The notes under the pieces: model-generated
What the model saw: only the letters and a program-made list of their open reading frames with translations
What the model was told of the DNA's origin: nothing
Databases searched by the model: none
Part shown: positions 1 to 14,517 of the stretch, one piece after another
Position numbering within the stretch: position 1 is the first letter of the stretch
How the letters are laid out: each line of letters opens with the position of its first letter
Assembly: GCF_003590095.1 (NCBI RefSeq)
Contig: NC_039478.1
Location: 6,014,001-6,078,000, forward strand
Length of the DNA stretch: 64,000 nucleotides
Direction: 5' to 3'
From: Trichoplusia ni
Lineage: Eukaryota; Arthropoda; Insecta; Lepidoptera; Noctuidae
Made by a program: the position numbers and the translations under genes

Positions 1-766
1 GATTCATTCCAAGGAACATGGAAATGTTTTGGTCCATAAAAGTCTACTTCCTACTTAATTCCGTTCACCCCAAAAGCGGGTCATTTGCTGATTACCCATA
101 AGGAAGAAAAGTTATTATTAGCCAGACACTACAGACTAAACCTTTTTGCTAGATTATTTAAAGCAGATATGCGAGATTAAGATTCAGACGGATGTACATT
201 AATTATGTGAATACTAATGCTAATATAACATCTTATGTCATAGACAAAAATATATTCTAATCTAGTTTCAACATCAAAGAAATTTAATTTCATTAATTAT
301 AATCGCGTTACCGCGTTTTTTACAAGACAGAAATAAAAGCATAATTCGAATAATTATTATCATTTCAAAATTGGAACAGCGTCTACGCAGCGCATAGACA
401 ATACAATTCAAACAGCCAGTTACAACATAACATTGCTCAATGGGTTTTCGCACGAAGCCGTTCGTTCAGAAAAAGAATTTAAATCTTTTGTTCAAAATAG
501 AGTTATCAATAAAACTCACTATTTGTAATATTAAATATTCGTGATTACGAACAATGGCGACGAATCGAGTAAATTTTATAATTAGAATTGAACGTAATCG
601 ATTTGTAATTGAAGTGAACTCGAGAAACATAATTATTTTGTAATCTCGGTTTTATTGCGTTTTGACGTAACAATGTTCATCAACTTTAGTGTTTACGCTT
701 TTACTTAAGTGTTGATGTAATACCTACTCAGGTCTTAAGAAAATTATGATCTGCCAAACGTAAGTA

Positions 767-1000
767 GACGACCTCCGTGGTCGAGTGGCGTACGCACCGG
801 TTTCAAGGTGTCGCTAGCTCTGAGGTCCCGGGTTCGATCCCCGGTCGGGTCAATGTAAAAAAATCATATTTCTACATTGTCTCGTGTCTGGGTGTTTGTG
901 GTACCTTCGTTGTATCTGAATTCCATAACACAAGTGCTTTAGCAACTTACTTTGGGTTCAGAACAATGTATGTGATGTTGTCCGCATTTAAAAAAAAAAA
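767..1000 (+). mobile_element. tRNA-derived SINE, family A
   Basis: The head GACGACCTCCGTGG carries a Pol III A box (TGGTCGAGTGG) and B box (GGTTCGATCCC). The body has GTCTGGGTGT, then CCATAACACAAG, and ends GTTGTCCGCATTTA plus poly(A). Nearly identical copies lie at 20946-21174 (+) and 24971-25213 (-), which suggests recent activity. The trailing SINE body rules out a functional tRNA. It resembles moth (HaSE-like) SINEs; that naming is inference. Confidence 0.88.
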
Positions 1001-4000
1001 TAAGACTCAATATAAGGTATAAATTTGAAGTCCATTGTAATTTTATTTTATGCCTGTCTTTTCAGTCATCAAAAGTTTAGTTTATTGACACACTATTATA
1101 AAGAAGAGTCAGCCATTTTGGGAACTTTTAAAAAACGCGCAAATAATCTCTTCTCCTCTAAATATTATATGGGTATAATACTGTTTAAAATGATGTCAAC
1201 TAAAATAACGAAAAGTTAAGATAATATATTTTAACTATCTGCCATACCAATGCATACAATTTGCAATTAAAAAGTTTTTAATATATAACGCGGCCATATT
1301 TAATTGTTGTGTCGGTCTAGGAAATGCCATTTCATTTGCTCGCCGATCGCAAGTAATTAAAGTTAAATCATTTGCTGTATTATTATATGTTGACGATAGA
1401 AAGTAGTTTGCTAAGCCTTAGTATGAACTGAATGTGTTTATTTTTATGTAGTCACAATTAATAAAAAGGTGTCATGGTACACCTTATTATACTAACAGGA
1501 CTGAATTATAAAATAGCTAAAAGTGCTTGCCTGAATATGGCAGTTTCGAAAACGGTCTGTTGAGGCAAGAACGGGATACATACCTGAAAGAAAATAAAAA
1601 TCTTATTAGTATTTAGTAAGTGAATGAAGCTCATAGTAAAAAAATACAGTCTCAAATGGAAAGTTAAAACCGCTCTGTTTGGTTTATCTAAGCACGAAAA
1701 CGTTTCATCATGGTTTCAATTTACTCATAAAAACAAACCATGTTATTCAATAGTAAAACAATAAACAATAACAGTTAACCGTTGACCCTAAACCAGTCAT
1801 TTTCACTATACGAAGTACCAAATAACACGGTTCTCACACAAAACAATACGAAAAAAAAACAAAAGAATAAAATAACACGTTATCAGCCAATCAGATCCTT
1901 CGATTTTGAAAATGGAAAGCTCTTCGGGCGCGGTCGGCTCATCTCGGCCGCGCCCTATTACACAACCTGTAATATCGCTTTCTATAATACGTAATTTCGT
2001 TAACATAGCACGTTTCGAGATATTCGGACAGAAAAAAACTTGTTTTTGACATTATTTAATACAAAGATTTTATGTAATGTCCAGCAAAATTATGACTAAG
2101 ACCTATTTTTGGTGTCCCTAATACTCAAGTCGACACGTTTTAGTAATATTTTTATGTTGTTCTTGTAAACCAAATATGGTAAAGAATTTGGCACGCTGTT
2201 CGGTTTGTTCGGGTATTTTGTATGAATAAATAATTTAATCTAAGTTAACAAAGAGTTTTTTTATGGATAGTAAATAGGAAAATGTATTTTCTACTACCAA
2301 TTGGAGATGGCGTGAAAGGAAGTCGTAAAAAATTATTTAGAAACAAACCTAAGACACAGCTGAATCCATTACTATTTAACAAAATAAAATCAAATATTTA
2401 ACCTAAATTCCTCTACCAAAGCAAGGAGTATGCCTCTAAGTAGTCCAAAGACTGATTTTGCAATTTCTTCGTAAAAGGGTTTATGAGAATAGCTAAAAGT
2501 TTAAAATGCTTCTGCATAGCGATGTAAACACAACACGATCAACAAAAACAACTATTCCACTATTTAACATATTTAACCTTAATGATCTATTTTTATTACT
2601 TGGTTTCCTCGAAGACGTTCAAGGAAATCCTTAAAAGAAAATTTTGTTTTCAGACCGATTAATGAACTGGAAGTATGTTTAATTTCATATGAAAAATTTT
2701 GGAGGCCTTTGCCTGGCAGTCGATTACTCCGTGACACTCATAATAATATATAAATATATAATAATAGACAAAAACTTTTAATTGAAACTGTTAAAATGTG
2801 GCGAGAAAACTGATACTTAACCATTCTAAGTAGAAAAATGTTTGTGGATACAATCTTTAACTTCTTTTCAGCACATTGAAAAGCTTCGTCTATTAATAAA
2901 ATAAACAAGAACAAAATAAAACTAAGTAGGCAATCAGGCCGCAATTAACAGTGAAGGCACTTCTTTGCAATGTTGAATGGTGTTAATGCAGCCCTTAAAA
3001 AAGATAATAGGGCGATGTCTAAATAGAGACGCGCTTAGCGAATAAATAATAAGGTGCGTAATACTGTCGTGTATAGGGACATCACTATGCGGGTCGACTT
3101 ACGAAACTGACAAGTTATGAAAGATACGAGTTTTAAAATGAAAACCGATTAGTCAACGTTTTGTTGAAGTTATTATTCAATAAAAAATATTAATTTATTA
3201 ACATCTCTTCATAGGAAGAACTGATCAATTTCTTTTTTTCTCCGAATACTATAGACGGAAAGATCATTCAATTTAAATAAGAATCTCTGGATCAGAATTT
3301 CACGCTCTTGATTTAATTTGCTGATAAAATCCTTTTGGCATTTAATGTTCTCGCGCTGGGTATTCAAGCGATTGCAAATAACTTTCTTAGCTATGGACCA
3401 GGAATGTAACCTTTTTTTACCAACCTCCTGCGTATTCCGTAACATTCTAAAGAAACTACTGTAAAAACAAACAAACATTTGAGTACTAACTACTAGGCAA
3501 ATGAGTAAAGTACCAGTTTTTCTACTTGACAAATACTTTCACGGAAACGCGCGGTGTGCATATGCGCGTGCGCATTCCTCTAATAATGTTAAGTAAGACC
3601 GATTTATGGCAATACGTCGATGGCAACATACTGGATTAGGAGCTGGTCAGTCTGAGCTATTCAACATATTTACAGTTCGGAATTTTCGCCATAAAATGTA
3701 TTTTTGTAATTTTATTGGTGACCTATAAAAAGCCCCGACCCAGAAAGTCCCCCGGAAAATTGAAAATAATGGCGTTTTTTATTTACTACTAAAGGGAAAG
3801 CCAAGGTTTTCCCTGTGCTAATAATATAATTGATAGTGTGATCTCATAACCTTCTTCCACAAATGGACTATAAAACATTTGTCTAAGTTTAGTGCTTCAA
3901 CCAACCAAACAAATTCTGCAACTTCTTAATATTTTTTTATAGATGGACATAGCATGCAAATGCAAAAACTCCGAGATTTCCTTAAGAGGCATAAGTATGG

Positions 4001-6256
4001 AGGCCTTTGCTCCTTACTCTATTCGCTACTTAATTAATATGCGTTGTAAGCAGTATGAGAAAAACTAACAGAAAGTAGTTTTGTCACCGTATCATTATAC
4101 TATACGGGCTATTGTTTAAACTCACTATTGTAGTATTTTTACTTGAATGGTTGATCAACACACAGAACGCCCCTTGCATTCTATTTGTAATTCTACTTTT
4201 AGAAATTTGCGTAACATTATCGTATGTTTGTTGTATTGTACCTCGACCGCCAAAGTACCCTCAAGATTATTTTTTATTACTGTATCTGAATATCTTTATT
4301 TGTTGACGACTCGCCCGTTAGCCGTTAACCTTTTTCCGAGCTGGCTAAGTATGTTTCAGTGGACTCTCAGTGAAGTTAGCTGAATACTGTTTTCAACGAG
4401 TTCTTAAGGTTATGAAAATAAGTACCACTACAAGTATACTATAAGTACTCACCTTCTTTGTAATATTCTTTTTCATCACCTTCGTGAGAAACTGTTCAAG
4501 CTACAATCATTCAAAGATTGTAGACCATTGACTCCAAAGCGACACATTCAAATTTTCACCCTCGAACATTCACCTCGAATCGGATATTTTGCCATTGAAC
4601 ACAATTTGGTGGTCACAAACCTCGATAGTTTCGAGTCGCAGATTCGATACCTGTATGGTTTGAATTTGATATAGTTTCAAATTGCAAATTCTAGCGTTAC
4701 ATTTAATTTTGTAAAATCGAAGATTCTCTCGCATAAGCCTATAGCTTAATCTACTACTTCAAAGAAGTAAACATTAGTATTCTAAACAGATCTTTAGTGT
4801 TGCTTCGATAATCACCGGCTAATTAATATTGGCTGAATACCCAAGTTTCGTAATTGAAGACCCAAGAGCCAAGTGATAGCGATGGAAAGTTGTACGCTTA
4901 TTAAGGCTAATTACAACATCTTCTTCAATATTATTATTCTTTGTATTGTGTAAATATATTTCTGTATGGTTTGTACTTAGGTATAATTTATAACATTTAA
5001 TATCTTAGTACATGAGTACTTGTAAATTGGAATGGATGGTTTCTACTGCTAGTTAAATAGGTTGGTTAAAAATGATCAATTTTAATTGTGTTTGCCGAGA
5101 AAGAAACACGTTTTTGTAATACAATTTCTTTAAGTAAGTAACTTTGTAAAGGCGCTCAAGAATCGTTAGATTACAGTAGAGTTCTAAGTAATTTCTATGG
5201 AAGAAAATCGATAGCAAACCCGAATATCTTGACTGTTATAGCTATTTCTTCTGTCAAACGCACACTTTTTCCATGCGGGATCAAACCTTAAGCAGAGTTA
5301 TCATGATGACATTTACCACTTGGCTATTCGTGCAGTCATTAAGATCGAGACAGATTACTCTCAGTTTATTACCATTAAAACACTGAGTTTTTCATAACAA
5401 ACAACCTTCTTACTTCCACCGCAATTTATTATGTCACTTAGGTAATTTATGTTTAATATTAATAATGTTACAAAATGGTGTACACATTGACATAATATCG
5501 ATTGAACGTGTTTGCCCGCGATGACCCCGATTTTAAATTAGTCGCTTAGATTTATGACTTATTTGTGTTGTAATTTTTACTTTATATCATGTTGGTTTAT
5601 ATAAATTTGATATGTAGTATATAGGTCAGATAGGTGCTATATATTGAAAGACCCTGCCCAATAGTAGGAAAAAAATGCTGAGGACAAAAACTGAAATTAT
5701 TACTTATACAGGTCGACAGGAAGAAGCTTAAAATGATTACTTAAAAATCTCGGAGGTACATGTACCTAAATAGGTATCTTACAAAGTCCTCTGAAACTTT
5801 TACCTTAAGCGTATAATTGAATTGAAAAAGAGAAATCATCTGCTTTGAAACTTGATTAACCTTTGTATCTGCCATTACTATTCCTTCTCAAATTGCATCG
5901 CGCAACAGCTCTACTTACAAAATACGAAGAGAAGTTAGAATGAGCAATTTCCCATGCGATTCGCACCGCGCCGCCACCGACGCGGGCCGGGCGGCGCAAG
6001 CGCAGCTCGTGTCAATCAGTTTAACGGTGAATTGCTTAAATCTAGCATAACCGTGGTAATTGGTTACAGCAAGAGTTCTGCTAACCCTTCGGTCATATGT
6101 TGCTTCATATTTGGACCTGATAATTAAAGATAGAAACGTACACGTAAACTCAATTATGTAATGCAAAACGAAGTATTGGAAAAAATGAATTAAGGAAGAG
6201 TCGAATTCCACCCTACGTTCGTATCGTATGTAACAGAATCAGAATGTAAAAGAATT
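1001..6256. other. AT-rich non-coding stretch
   Basis: No supportable gene. The longest frame, 3532-3209 (-, 107 codons), has a hydrophobic start then a basic Lys/Arg-rich part, with no known motif. A GC-rich patch at about 5950-6010 has no coding signal. Confidence 0.5.
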
Positions 6257-6501
6257 TGACGGGCCTGTTGGTCTAGTGGTTAGTGACCCTGACTGCTATA
6301 CCGGAGGTCGTGGGTTCCATTCCCACCCAGGACAAATGTTTGTGTGATGAGCACGATCATTTGTTCTGTGTCTGGGTGTAATTTATCTATAATATGTATG
6401 TATTTAGAACTATATAAGTAAGTTTATCAGTTGTCTGGTTACCATAACACAAGCTCTGCTTAGCTTGGGATCAGATAACCGTGTTAAAAAAAAAAAAAAA
6501 T
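6257..6501 (+). mobile_element. tRNA-derived SINE, family B
   Basis: The head is CCTGTTGGTCTAGTGG (A box) and GGGTTCCATTCCC (B box). The body has GTCTGGGTGT, a TATGTATGTATTTAGAA stretch and CCATAACACAAGC, and it ends in a 14-A tail. Related copies lie at 34332-34584 (-), 29464-29667 (-) and 57279-57487 (-), with a deleted copy at 61420-61515 (-). It is not a real tRNA gene because the SINE body follows. Confidence 0.87.
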
Positions 6502-8227
6502 CAATATGGCTTCTTGTTTTTTTAATAAGGATAGTTGGATGCGTAGACATATTTACTGAACTTTAGGACTGATTTTCTTTTATTTCAATAACATCATGAG
6601 TTTTTGTCGTTCTATGCAGTTTTACTAACAAATCCCAATCTTAGAGACATTTTAACATGTTGTATGACTTGAAACCGACCACAACATTTCTTAGGAAAAA
6701 TCTATACAAATAGATTATCACATGAACGCCTTGAAGGGCTTACTTTAACTAAACCTGATAAAAAATGTCTTTCTCTATAGTACTTATACCAGCCATATAA
6801 AAACTAGCTCAATTCCCTGTATAATATTGAACGGCACATTAAACTTATAAGTGAGTGCCCATTCACGGCACTTCCCGCTCGTCAGGGTTTCGTGACCGTC
6901 ATTCGGTCAAACCTTACTGTAACTCTCAAAATGGATGACAATCAATATGACTGCACTCAATTGATATAACTGTATTTACTCTACAATTGAAATGCATACC
7001 ATTTACGTATCATATAAATATGACAATGGTATGAAGTTATCGTTATCGCTGTCATTGTGTAAGAAAGTTATTTTTTAACTATTTCCGAACCAAGGAGTTC
7101 AATCACGCTCAGTGGATTTGGTGTGGTGACCTTAACGACTCGGTTCTTCGTGCTGTTAAATACATGTATGTCTTAACATTCAGGTTTTTTGTAAGCTGCA
7201 ATAATACCTCCCAAACTATATTTTACGCAAAAATTTATTTTCTATAGAACTCTAGTTAGCACCAAAAAATAATAGCCAACTATTTACTTAAAATAAAGCA
7301 ATATCTTAAAATAAAATCAATAACAGTTAAGGTTGTGCAAAACTATTTGTTTACGACAGATCTGCGATGAATGTGTTTCTTTGTCTGTTTTTGTAACGAC
7401 TTCGTGGTTCATTAGCTGTAAAATCTGCATTTCAATTGAAATATTTAACGTTACAGAAGATTGTGAGCAAATTAGGTTAACTGTCAAGAATAATAGAGAA
7501 AGTAAAAGAACATTTTGTTCTTCAAAATGTAAATTAATATACTTGGTGTTGCACTGAAGCCACAGTATCTTTAGTCATATGTTTAAGGCTATATGTGCCT
7601 TATGACCTTGGACTTGGCAAAAATCGTTTTCAGTGGCCAGGTCTTATTTGACGTACATTTTTTGATATGAAAGCCTCAGCAGGACAAAACACCTCACGAC
7701 GATAGCCAACATGTACTGGTATGTTGCCTTTAAAGGCGAATAATATCACACATAGCAAAGATGTTTTTAATCTCAACCAGCCTGTCTTGGTCGTCCGGAT
7801 ATCAACGTATGGGCGACCAGTTACAAACGGATGCGGAACGCTATGAGAGGAAATCCTAATTTCTAAAAAAACTCACGTTTGAAGTGTAACGCCCTTTAAA
7901 TAGCTCTACAAGTAACTCGAAATACCGACGACAGGTGATATTTAAGGGCACAGGTATATCTAAATGTATTGACAATGAAAATGGTTAAAGTGTCTTTATA
8001 GCCCATTTCAAAGTTTGGTTTTTTGACTATAATTCTTTTTTTAATTTATCTTCAAAATATCTATTGTTAAAGATTTTCCTTAATTTAACGGAATCTTGTA
8101 GCTTAACATCACGATTCTTTCACCAACCATAAAACCTCCCATCATCATTAGTAACTTAAATAACATTAAAATTTAAATGCGTGTTTCTAATTTTAATAAC
8201 ACGCAAGAATCTGTAGATGTGTTTCAC

Positions 8228-8335
8228 AAGGTGTGAGCGCGGCCGGCGCGGTGCGCACGCGCAGGGGTGTCGTAACGCGGGCTGCTGCGCCGGCGACGCT
8301 TTCACACGTCGCCGCGTCGCTACTGGCGCAGTTAG
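8228..8335. other. GC-rich imperfect foldback
   Basis: GTGTGAGCGCGGCCGGCG (8231-8248) is roughly inverse to CGCCGGCGACGCTTTCACAC (8288-8307). The patch is strongly CpG-rich against AT-rich flanks. It may be a small foldback element or a regulatory patch; the 64-codon frame over it has no family resemblance. Confidence 0.4.
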
Positions 8336-10320
8336 TGCTGGTATTGAGATGCCGATGATACTATGTCATCGATGTCAGTTACTAATTTTTACTTTTAAGA
8401 TGCGATCATAATATTCTTTTTAACTAATCCCGCACTAAGGAATTGTGTCACCGGGGCTTTTACAAATATTGAACTCACGTGCATAAGACAATCATTCGTG
8501 AATAACACAAACGTTCACTCTCTATAATTTTCATGCAATACGTTTTACAATAAATCATGGTTATAATATTTCACAAACGAAATACATGCGATACAAAGGC
8601 CTGGTATAGTATATCGAAACCAGCAACATTAAAAAAGAAAGAAAATTCAAGAAACCTCGTCCTCATCCGTCTCATTAAACAGCATATTTCCCAACATTTG
8701 TCTTCAATTCACAACTTCCTTCAAACTAGATCCAATTGAAATTGCGAAAGCAGCGAAGCCTATCTCTTGACTTAATTATGCGCCTACCGAAGCGCAGTGG
8801 ACCGAGTAGACAACTGCCGACAATTTTATTCTCACTAATCTAATAAACTATTAAAAAAAAACTTGGACAACAAAGAAAGTGATTTACGGAACTGCTATCC
8901 GTTGAATTAAGTAAATTTCTCACTGACATAATAATGATAACTGTTATGTTTATGGAGATATCATAAGGTTGTTTTTTCTTTGGATTATGGGCTTTTATTC
9001 GTGTATTGAATAATATTGATTGACCATTAACAATATACAATTTGTCGTTAAGTTTTGTGAATAACCATTGAGGCATTCGATCTTTTCCATTTAAGTATCC
9101 AAGGTAAGTTGTCCATTTGATGTTTTGAATAATATCTCCGGTTTACACATATTATATTTTATGCTAGAGTAAAAAAAAACGTTAACGTCTTTAGTGTTTC
9201 GGTAAATCCCGTACTGCACTTGACCTAATTAACAAAGATTTAAGTTGGATCAAATACCGAGAAAATTACTATTACTATCTGGATATTTCCTCCATTTTTT
9301 TTCTAAATGTCACTCGATCAAGGATACTGGCAAACGGATGTTCTCGAATGTATTGTCAGAAATATGACTGGCAGATACTACCTACTGTGAATACTTCTCA
9401 TTTATTGTATTTGCCGCACGAATAAGCTTATAAATGTGTGACAGTGCGATTATGCAGCTCATGTCATGTAGCGCTGTAGGAAATTCCAATTAGTTTTCAA
9501 TTTTATTAATGAAAAGGTAGACGTTATTCATTTAGACTACCCAATTGAAAAAAAAGAAGAAAGAGAAATTTTTTTTTCACAATTTTAGGGCTTATTTGTT
9601 GGATTATGTATCCTAAGTGTAGTGTGCAAAAATTATCTGATTTGTCACATAAACGATTAGTTTTTCCCCTATAATACGGAACCGTCAGATTCGTTTATCC
9701 GACTCACACTTGAGCGATTATTTGCATTCGATTTCGAATTCTTGAATGTCGAATTATGCACGGTCTGAGACAGTACAAGTATTTTATGAGGATTTAAAGT
9801 GAATTATTATCCTCAGGCAATAGTATTGTTACAGAACAACCACATAGCCTGAAGTAAGTACCTTATGTTTCAATCGTAATGTAAAGAACCAATAGCTACT
9901 TATGTAAGTCCAAACTTTCTTTTGAAAATTGAACACTCACGCGGCCTTGGGCACAATAGTCAACGAATGTCGATAGAAATGATCTTACATAAGTATGTAC
10001 ACAACTAATAAACGAATATTTGAATATCATATCTATTTATACAAAAACCTTCTTAACTGATTATATTATAAAAGTCAACAAGTCATTGTAGAAAATTACA
10101 AATGTTTGGCACTACAATTGATTTAACTCTATTAAAACCAAACTCCAATCTTTGGAGAATCGAGTAAATAACGTGAGAAATAAAATAATCGATAAATGCA
10201 AAAATAAATTGCCTATTAAAAATAATCGATTCCCTTAATTCGCGTTTGTTATTCGATTCTTTAATCGGCTTTCTCTGTAAGATAAAATGTTTGCATAACC
10301 ATTAAAATATATTAAAATAA

Positions 10321-10377
10321 ATGAAACGATTTTTTTTTAATACTGATGATATCAGTATTAAAAAAAATCGTTTTCAT
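10321..10377. repeat. Near-perfect 57-nt hairpin
   Basis: The left arm at 10321-10347 and right arm at 10351-10377 are inverse copies with a 3-nt loop. They differ only by a shift in an oligo-A/T run (nine against eight bases) and one extra T. The stem core is AATACTGAT / ATCAGTATT. Possible foldback element or structured RNA; no function can be assigned. Confidence 0.8.
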
Positions 10378-12311
10378 ATCGTTCCAGGTGGATTATTTAA
10401 TTATTAACGTAGTCATTTATTTCTCGATTCTGATATAATGTCTTGGTGGTATAACATCAATACCAAATGAAAATAATTTAACTATTTAAAAAAATGGAAT
10501 CTATTCTACTAGATGTTTTCGAAAAGTCATGCTACTGGATAAAAATACCTCTCTGAAATTGGTCTACGGTGACCTATCTTCACGACCCATTTCCAACTTT
10601 AATCTACGATCTCGACCGAAGCGTATCACCTTAGTCCCAAAAGTAAGACTGTTGCATTCGTGGAGAAAGAGAGGGAATAAAGAAGTTAGAGCATCTGTCT
10701 TCCGCAACAACTAGAATTTTATTTATACAGAGTTCATGCCTTTACATTGATTGTCAATAATAAGAAAGACCATGGTAGGGTTCATAAACGCGGTACAGTC
10801 TATAATCTCGCGTGGGAACTACCTTTGGAAACGCCTAACTTTAAGGTCTTGACTTTCTACGCCACTAGGTATTATTTACTTACGAACCAAGGGTCAAATA
10901 TGTGGTCAGAAAATTGCTTGGGCAAACCTTTAGATGACAGACTATTCATAGAGATACGATAAACGTGGATTGCCCACGCTAGAGAATTACTATAATAAAC
11001 ATTCTGGCGGATATTCTTATTACAAAAATCATAGATACTTTTAAATTATCCATTTTGACAGAAAACCAAATTATTAAATTTATGTTCGTAATTAAATATT
11101 AAATCTTTGACTTTACTATTTTTAAATAAGAATTTAGTAATTATTTTCAACATACATTAAGAAATTCCAGTTTGACTCATCTTTAGATTTTGCAATCGAT
11201 CGACTAGTTTTGATAATGTCAAAGTTGACATACATATAAGCGACCTTGTAAAAGGCCACAACCCTATTAACATAACTTGACATTTGATTTTATATTTTAA
11301 TTGAAAGAAGACAGAGTTGTTTTTGCTTTATACAATTTATAACTTTTTTCTTTTTTTTTGTTAGAATTTTAAACAATTTCCGCGATTATTTTAGTTGAGT
11401 TGCTATTCGAAAAGTTGAATAACAAGATTATATTTTATTTAAATTTTATTAGATTTATGAATAAAACATGTATTCTTATAACCATTACTACCTTTAATCT
11501 ATTAAAAGAGTAGGTAATATTAGAATTGTGTCGTTGGGTTAGTATTTTAAAAGGCTTTTTTTAAAACAAACTTACATTAAAATCCAGTTCCAGATATTTT
11601 CGCTTTCATTTGAAAGTTGTGTGTTACGCTCAATCTATTTCGTACGCTCAACATTTTGCACTATTTTTAATACTAATATTGTACAAATAGTAAGACATAA
11701 AATCATTAGTAAAATGTTAAAAAAATAGTTTAATAAAACAAATGAGTAAGTGACTTACGAAATGTCCATAATTTGACATTTACACGGCAAATGTCACTGT
11801 TTAATGTTTATAAAAACTTTTTATGACTAAGCGTAAAAACATTTGTACTACGGCTATAGAACTATGCTATAAGTCCAAAAGCTTGGCCTACACGAACCAC
11901 TGACTCTTGGTACCCAAAGGTTATTGTGGTGCACGACTTTGACATTACGCTCGCTTATTTTTAATACCTTTATGGTATTTGTCTAAGAATTTGAAGCATT
12001 TATAGAACCAGTCATAACAAGAAATTACGTTTTTAAATATAGTTTTACGAGGCATTGCTTTTATATATGGAACTATTTCAATCAATTTACAAATATATTA
12101 AATAGGCTATTCTTTAAATAAATTATACTAAAAACAAGTTAAGCTCATACATTCACAGTTGAACAGTATTAACTAACTATCTTTCGTTTCTTATCCGTCC
12201 GTTATCTATATTTAATATGTCAAAAACGATATTGATCCAACCTTATTGACAGTCTGTTTTTAAAAAGCAACTTTCAAATATAATGTATTAAATAAGAGAA
12301 AAAATTGCTAC

Positions 12312-12362
12312 TATATATATATATATATATACATATATTTAGGACTATATATATTTAGTCCT
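12312..12362. repeat. (AT)n microsatellite beside a small palindrome
   Basis: About 20 nt of (AT)n at 12312-12331 is followed by AGGACTA ... TAGTCCT (12341-12347 with 12356-12362), a 7-bp stem around an AT loop. Confidence 0.8.
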
Positions 12363-14475
12363 CTTTATCGTTTTCGATAACCGCGACCATTGGCAATTCA
12401 CCTCCTAGCGTGAGCCCTGATGTGACTAAGAGAGAGAGCCCTAAGCCGTCGTACACCTATACTCTCAATTCTGCGCGTCAACTTTACTGTGTTTAGATCC
12501 AAATTGCTACTATTTTTATTAAATACAACTATTATGGAATATCTAGTTGGTACATGTCTGTTGAGTGTAACCACAATTAATGATACCAGTAATTTCACAA
12601 TGGGTGGTTGAGCGCGAGTAATCTGGACAGGCAGGTAGGCGGCACCACCGCACGGCTACAACACCCAGATACAATAGACACGTACTCTATGATAGAAAAA
12701 GACTTTTGAATTTAATAATTTTATTTCTTATAACTATGGAAAGAGGCGCCAAATCAAAGTTACATGCATAACAATAATTTATTTATGTCGGGGATTAAAA
12801 TTGAATTGGAAAATTCTAGCGTTTAGGAATTATTGGTTCGTCAGCGTTAGCGTTAGGAGAAAAGCAAATTTAATTTACGGAAGTCATCATCATCTTTCTT
12901 CGAATATTTTATACGAACTCTACCCTTTCATATCTGTAACTGCGAGCAAGTACATAAAAGCATGGATATTTATCCTAATAGCGGGTAATAATCATCGCGA
13001 AATGAACGTGCAACAATATTCCACTCTCTAATACCCCGAAACGTGTTAAAATCACCATGTTCCATACCCATTGCCGGTTTTGAATGGACTCCAAACAGTT
13101 ATTACCGAACTTAGCGAGCAAAGTATAGCGTACGACGCTGTAATGTGAGATGCGATCTCCGTGAAAGTACATTCTCATACTTTACGTGTAGAGTATTGAA
13201 GAAAATGGACAAGTCATTATAGTTATAACTTACTTCCTCAGTTTGGTAAACATTTCTTATTTTTGTTTTGTTATGCAATGGTCACACTATATTGTGTGTT
13301 GCCATAATCCTACATAAACCTTATTTATTGCACTCTACACACTCTCCCTTACGTATGACTTATAATTCTTGTGGAATTTGTTCGTGACATAACAGGTGGT
13401 TTTCACGTGACTTATGGCTAGTTTCGGGTACGCGTCGACTCTGATCTCCAATGAAGCAGGTCTATATTTTTCTTTAAGTTTGTAATAAGGTTTTCGCTTT
13501 AATTTGGCTAGACGCGAGACTAATTTGGCTCGTTTCGCTTAGCGTTTATATCATATGTGTAAGGAATTTGTACAAATGTAGAGTCAGGCCCTATATATGA
13601 ATATATACTCGTAAATATCCGCGTCTCTATTACAAAGCAATACGATTGATTTTTGCAATACTGCCAATAATATCAATACTTAGTCTACTTCATGTATTGG
13701 AATTCTAGGTCATTCGATAATTACATATTTTTAATTTAGTGTCAACAATAATAATAGGAAATAAACTAGAAATATAAAATATAATGACGCAAGCTTGGGT
13801 CACGGTCCGGCGCACGCGCACCTGTCAGTTATTGAATAATAGCGCTTTTACTTAAACTAATATGGGTGTAACTGGTACCGGTAACTGGCGGAGAAATCGT
13901 TATTTTATAACGACAAGTTCTTTGGGAGGAACTATAAGTGCAAAATTAGGTACTCTAGGAAATGTCTAGCTCTACATTTTTTAATGAAAGGTGTAAATCA
14001 GATTCCAAAGTTATAAAGAGGATCCTATTGAAGACACTTATATATTGTCATATTGTTTGAGTTTAAATCATCTTAAAACTATCTGAAGCCCGCGAGCCCG
14101 CCCGCTACAAATCGAAAATTATCCAACGGGTACATACAATTAGGATGAAAACTGTCCTATGTAACAATCCTGGTTATAAAATGTCTGCGTACCAAGGACA
14201 AATAGAAAAGAGAGAAATAAAATTCGAAATCGAATTAAAATAGTTCAGACCAAACTTCAGAGCAGTGCCTATACTAAATTTATACACTTATCTACAAATT
14301 ACGCTCAGAATCTTGTAAATGGTAATTTTAGAAGCAAATACACATTATTCTAACATTACAACATTCGGATTCCAGTAATCCTAATAAATCTTTGTATATC
14401 GTCCGCCAAAATCTTTAAACAGTTCGATAACACCTGTACCATTACCTTTTAAACAGGACTACTATGGATGTGGGA

Positions 14476-14517
14476 AAGAGATAGCGCTATACAAATTATA
14501 GAGCACCATCTCGCTCT
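14476..14517. repeat. Dispersed short inverted-repeat motif, copy 1
   Basis: AGAGATAGCGCTATA faces TATAGAGCACCATCTCGCTCT as an imperfect inverted repeat. A related arrangement occurs at 20578-20620. It is probably the remains of a small foldback element. Confidence 0.4.

Noticed and set aside
770..852. tRNA-like sequence with good A and B boxes
   Set aside because: Followed by a SINE body and present in near-identical copies elsewhere in the window, so it is a SINE head and not a functional tRNA gene. The same applies to 6257-6340 and the reverse copies.
7770..7855. Exon-like stretch with an open frame near GTCGTCCGGATATCAACG
   Set aside because: It has an AG before it but no donor after it, and no protein resemblance in any frame.
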